64,000 nt of DNA. It comes from Epiperipatus broadwayi (Eukaryota; Onychophora; Udeonychophora; Euonychophora; Peripatidae). This document shows positions 59,187 through 64,000 of this stretch, in pieces. Positions within the stretch are counted from its first letter, which is position 1; each line of letters starts with the position of its first letter. A program made the position numbers and the translations under genes. Location of the stretch: NCBI GenBank assembly GCA_028023455.1, contig JAQFVV010012405.1, positions 8,595,291-8,659,290 of the forward strand, given 5' to 3'. A model generated the notes under the pieces. It did no database searches. It saw nothing but the letters and a program-made list of their open reading frames with translations, and was not told where the DNA came from.

Positions 59187-61940
59187 TATAATGGGATGGG
59201 TGTATAGGGGGATGCATACCTGGGGTGATGGTAATTCAATCAGGCCCAAGTAAATAAGATATTTTAATTAATTGAAACTTAAAGTATAATATTTTAAGAT
59301 ATAAGATGAAAATAATAAAGTAATGATATTAAAGTAATGTTTATATCACAAATATATAAGTAATTTTATATAGTATAGAGATCATGAGATCTCTGTGAGA
59401 GATCAGCCCAGTTAACTCCTTAGAGCAACTATAAGTATAATTAACCATACATCAACCAGCATTATCAATAAGCAAAAATTAACCGTCATCATGAATGATC
59501 AACAATAAAATTAAATCAACAGTCAATCTGGTGACTGGATTTGAAATGGGTCTACTGTAGACCAAGCCAACTATTGAACCTTTTCCAGCTTGGGACAATT
59601 ATTTAAACATTAATTTGAATGCACCAACTTAAGTACTCATCCATAAGAATATACAACCATAAAAGCAATAATGCTTGAATATCAAAACATGCTGATCATC
59701 AATGTTGTACTGGTCAACTATAAATTTAATTTCTAATAGAGACTAAACTAAAAAATAAAATATAATGCATGGGCTTTGGAGAATATAATCCTCATACCAA
59801 GACAGGACAATGTCATACTGGAATACCACTGCACTAAATATACACCCCCTTCCATATATCAGTATGCTTAAATCTAGCTCAGAGAACATAAGATCTATAA
59901 ATGCAACTGTGATCAAGAGATGGTGCAATACTTAAGACCTAAAAACCATTTAGAATCAAGTCACTGGAATAATTTTAACAAAGAAATACAAGTTTATTAA
60001 CAACAATAAAAAAATGAAGTTAAGGTCTGTAGAATATAACTATACACATAACAATTAAGCCATCTGATTTTGAGTAATATACAATTAAAAAAAAACTCGC
60101 AATGTGATTTACATGATTAATACAAAATTCAAGTTATTACATTGATTGACAATAATGGGGTTATATAAAACACATATATCTGCATAAACATGCATTATAA
60201 TTTAAAAATGAAGCTATTTGAATTGACATTTAATAATAAAAAATGATTAAAATTTACATCTTTACTTGACCCTCATTGATATGTATATGTACATGCGACA
60301 ATAATTTCTGAACATGTTTGACTTGCCATAGAATAAAAATCTTAAGTTATTATTTTAAATGATACAAATACCTTATACTAGGTTTACATCAAATACATAT
60401 CTGTATGGTATAATTTATTCTTTAATATTGTCATAAATCTATAAATGAAATTCATTTTTATAATACATATTTAATAATAGCAAAAATTCATTTTCCTTTT
60501 TATAGGACAAGATTTAATATATATGTGTGTATCTTTAGCCATTTATGCACACACTGCTGTTTACACCATATATTTTGATTTGACAAAACAATAAAGTTAT
60601 TAAAAATATCATTCATAATTAATTCCATTTGGAAATATAAAATTTAGTAAATTTTCTCTTTGTTGATTAGTTCTATTTTTTCTTCTAAAAAAGTACTATC
60701 AACTTTTTTTTTTGACAGCTTAAGATAAATGTTCTTTTTCTTTCTATAAAATTGTCTATGAATTGGTTCTTGACTTTTTGATTTTTAATCCAAGCAAAGT
60801 TATTTACTTGGGTTACTCTTTTAAAATATCTTTTTTTTTTCTTTTTAATAAAATTTAAAATGAAAGTTCTATAGATAGCAATATTGCAAGTTCCTCTTAA
60901 TTATAATGTTTTTAAATTTAAAAATAAAGATTATAATAATTTAAAATAATATTGTTCTATATATATCTATACTTTTAAAATGTCATTTTTAAATGAATTT
61001 TTTAAAAACAACTCACTTTATATAAATATGATGTGATGTGTTTATCTTATGGTTCCTTGTATATAGATACAACATATGTATAACTAATTCATCAGCTGAT
61101 GGTTTCTCTTGATGGGGATCAATCTGAGATTGTCATTATCAAGAAAGATATAACCCAGGTATTGTCATCATCAGGAAAGGTATAATCAGTTAACTGTTCA
61201 CATTTACTTGGTTCCACTCAGATCAGCAAACTGACATTTAAGGCTATAGACAGAGAAATGGCTTTTTCCTTCTAGGTGCATATAAACTCTTGCATGAGCT
61301 AGCAGCAGCTGCCTCCTTCTGTCTTGAATTCAGCTACCTCTGATCCATTGCAGTTATCTGTATAACTCTGGAAACCAACTCTGCCAATTGTTCTCAAAAT
61401 AAAAATTACTAGCCAAACTTACAAGAAACTACCAGTAAACACTCTTCAAAAAAATTACTAGCCAAACTAAAAACTCTTTTTATCAACTCTTTTTATACAG
61501 TCAGCTGATGTGATAAAAACTAGTGCGCTGACAAAAACACTAATTAAGACTTTTTAATTAAAAACTGCTTTTTTTTCTTTTTAATCTTTTCAAATCAACT
61601 TTGAAATTTTATCAAAAGTCTGATCTACAAAAATTTCTACATAGATAGAGAAATGTATACAAGTATTAATTAAAAAATTTCAAAGATAGATAATAGAAAT
61701 ATTTACAATTATCAGTTCTATTTTATCATAAAACATACTTGTTTTTACTTTCAAAATCAGAATACAATATTAATATTTATTTAGACCTTTTTAAAAATTT
61801 ATAATTAAATTCTATTTTAAATTCAAAATTATTTAACATTTTGCTAGGATTATTTTATTCCAGGAAATGTAGAAAAATATCTACAAGTTTTTGACTATGT
61901 TTATTTCTATTTTTCTTTTCAACTTTACAAATCTATTACA
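59187..61940 (+). repeat. ~2.75-kb non-coding repeat, copy 2
   Basis: Direct repeat of 27243-30248. The start is decayed (TTATAATGGGATGG for TTGTAACAGGATGG) and the end is 'ctattaca'. Landmarks are 'acctggggtgatgg', 'gagatcatgagatctc', 'catcaaccagcattatca', 'caagtttattaacaacaata' and 'atgtagaaaaatatct'. It lacks the GC-richer internal part of copy 1. No ORF has homology; the 61-aa minus ORF at 59743-59928 is not conserved in copy 1. Confidence 0.8.
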
Positions 61941-62235
61941 ATATATAATTATTTTTTCAAAACTATCTATTTTTTTATATTTATAACAGTGAAAGATAGG
62001 TAAAAGAAGTAAACATATAATAATATTATTTTAGTAATAAAAACAAACAATCAAATCAAAAATTTTTAAAAGCAAAATTATAATTTGTTAAGTTTACAAA
62101 GATATATTATAGAACAGGACAAAAAAGCAAACACAAATTCTCATAAGTTACTTCTAAATGTAATTAAAAGCATAATAATGCACACTAAATAAATATTTTT
62201 CCAAATATTAATTTACCTATCATATAATACTAATT
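61940..62235. other. Intergenic, nothing recognised
   Basis: AT-rich gap. Confidence 0.5.
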
Positions 62236-63700
62236 ATAAAATGTTCCCTTTCTTTTGCAACTACATTTTTTCTACCCCAGACAGCCTCAAATAGATATAC
62301 TTCTTTGGCACTCTAAGCATTAAGCAGCACTACAACATTTGATACTTCTTTTAGTAATACAAATTATTCTCACATATCACAAATTGATTCTTAGTATAAA
62401 GTTGTGTTGTCTTTTTTTCTATGGTAGAAGTTATTGTTTTCAATAGCTAGTATTGCTGTTAATATATTTCTGAAGTCATCCCTTTCTCAATTGACATCAG
62501 GAATATGAAGCTTTACAGTCCCCCAATTTTATATTTAGGAAATTTAGAATTTGAAATTTTTTTCATTTTATGTGATTGAGTAACTAAAGCTTTTCTTGCA
62601 TTCTTTCATTCAGTCATAATCAATTCTTTTTGTTACTGTATATAGTTTACAACTTCTTTAGAGATATTGCTGTTATCATCAACAGAAGAGATATTCTTAT
62701 TGCCCTGCAGATTAATATATTTTTATTGTTGTTATCATATAATTCAACTCCAACTTCCAAATTATCTGTCAGTGATTCCATTGACTCCTCTAACTGCTCT
62801 TCAGTAATAATTTTACTAATTAAATCATTTAATAGTAATAATGTCTTCAATTCAATTTTGGGTGAAATCTGAACATGGCTTAATAAAGAACATTTAATCC
62901 CTTCATGATATGACCTATTTTTCATATTCTTAACAAGTTCATTAGACCAGTTTGTATATAAATGGATTCCAACAAGGAACTTAAGATGTTTTCAGTATTG
63001 AGATTTACTCGTTCTACAGATCTTTGGGAGTGATTATATCTAGATTTTCCATGAGCAATTATTAATTCATCCTACATACCACATGCTTCTTCAATTACTT
63101 TGTTTCAAAATTCACAACTATTATTGCTTTGTATAAAGGGCAGCAGTGCCAAAAATTAAAAATGTCTATCAAAACAGGGGCTTCTTCCTTACGTTTAGTT
63201 TGCAAATGAACAAATTTGATCAAATAATCCTGGTAGATCAAAATAAATTTGAAGCCCTCTAGAATTCATTTCTTTAAAAATCATTGGTTGCACCAGTCAC
63301 TTTTTTTTAAAAGAAATTTGGGACTTTTTGACATACTTTTAAATCAATCATAATTTCTTCTCAAGTAATGTTTTTATATTTTTTTTTGCAATACCTTCAT
63401 CATTTTATTTCTTCTATCATGGCCTATTATCAAATATGTTTCATTGATAATTTCGAAGATATCTTCTGTTAACACATAGTAAAGAATATTGTTGTTTCTT
63501 CAGTTACTGAAAAACGAATTCCTCACTATCATCTACTTTCATCATATAATATTTTAAAGGATGATAATGTTTTGGTTTTTTTTCACTACTTTTTTGTTTA
63601 TTTTCCTTAGTAAGTCCTTATATTTTTCTCCTAAACAATTTTTTATTTTAAAAAAAAAACGATCTTTAATATCAGTCATTACAGTTGTACACACATTTAT
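62235..63700 (-). pseudogene. KRBA2-like integrase (rve) pseudogene
   Basis: Minus-strand pieces in order: GEKYKDLLRKINKK (about 63600-63650), YVLTEDIFEIINETYLIIGH (zinc-binding/pre-integrase region), FKEMNSRG and IYQDYLIKFVHLQTKRKEEA (start of the rve core), NSCEF where an SDNGREF motif is expected (the catalytic D is lost), HGKSRYNHSQRSVERVN (63003-63058, containing the catalytic-region E), RSYHEGIKCSL with SPKIELKTLLLLNDLISKII (ORF 62925-62647), VKLHIPDVN, FRNILTAILAIENNNFY and a final KKCSCK cysteine motif near 62265. The order matches proteins annotated as KRAB-A domain-containing protein 2-like, a transposon-derived integrase family. At least ten frameshifts or stops; dead. Confidence 0.85.
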
Positions 63701-64000
63701 ACAATGTAAAGGACAAATTAAAATATTTAACACATTCTCTATGCGAGTTAGAAACAAGTTGAAAAAAACTCATGCTAACATAATAGATCAATCAGTGATA
63801 GCGATAAAATGCACATTTATTTGCAAATTATATTAGCAATCGTAAAATTCTAAAGCAAGAAAAGAATTATGATTCGCAGAAAAAGTTTTACAGTTAATAT
63901 ATTTGGTGTAATTCTATAAGAAAAATTATTTATTTTGAACGAAAAACTATGCTTAAAAAGATTATTTAATATTTTTTTATATTTAATATAAGATCTAATT
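63700..64000. other. Intergenic to window end
   Basis: AT-rich. The plus ORF 63561-63836 overlaps the pseudogene on the opposite strand and is a shadow. Confidence 0.5.

Noticed and set aside
62630-62872. Plus-strand 80-aa ORF
   Set aside because: Shadow of the KRBA2-like frame on the other strand.

Overview
This window looks like a gene-poor stretch of a very AT-rich metazoan nuclear genome (about three quarters A+T, judged by eye). There is no operon structure and no dense coding. Long coding homology is almost all decayed transposable elements: a CFDP2-like RTE-clade LINE, Penelope-like elements (PLEs) with GIY-YIG endonuclease remnants, a second LINE type, a piggyBac transposase remnant, a KRBA2-like integrase pseudogene, hAT-type non-autonomous DNA elements and tRNA-related SINE-like repeats. 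This mix suits an invertebrate. An arthropod, perhaps an arachnid, would fit, but the sequence does not settle it.

Layout. 1-5.6 kb: an inverted/direct repeat complex, an RTE 3' scrap and a tRNA-like SINE. 5.6-9.5 kb: four consecutive palindromic repeats, several with hammerhead-ribozyme-like cores. 10.3-15.7 kb: two weak first-exon candidates, a LINE C-terminus, a nested inverted repeat with a hammerhead-like motif, and a GC-elevated block. 16.7-19.1 kb: an unclassified repeat, a palindrome with tRNA-like ends, and an LTR-like piece with a minisatellite. 20.2-23.2 kb: two PLE pseudogenes and an inverted SINE pair. 23.3-23.8 kb: the only convincing intact ORF, a 178-aa protein with two predicted membrane segments. 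25.6-27.1 kb: diverged direct repeats. 27.2-30.25 kb and 59.2-61.9 kb: two direct copies of a ~3-kb non-coding repeat. 30.3-30.9 kb: a head-to-head PLE fragment. 32.7-36.1 kb: a hAT-like MITE, a PLE C-terminus, a piggyBac pseudogene and a tandem dimer. 40.6-41.2 kb: a hAT-type element with an exact 8-bp target duplication. 41.5-53.8 kb: two RTE copies in inverted orientation; the reverse copy carries three nested insertions, one of them a 4.66-kb giant palindrome with TA duplication. 57-58.9 kb: RTE fragments and a hammerhead-bearing palindrome. 62.2-63.7 kb: the KRBA2-like pseudogene.

Two themes link the window. First, there are at least fifteen imperfect palindromes, from ~100 bp to 4.7 kb (7.5 kb counting the RTE pair), far more than single-orientation insertion would explain. 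Second, many repeats share a hairpin of the form CTGANGA - one base - stem - GAAA, with paired stem changes between copies. This matches the hammerhead core reported in PLEs. It lies just 3' of two PLE endonuclease ORFs and inside a SINE-like element that has tRNA A/B boxes and a 13-bp target duplication. The most interesting candidate system is therefore a set of small-hammerhead, PLE-associated non-autonomous retroelements that tend to end up as palindromes.
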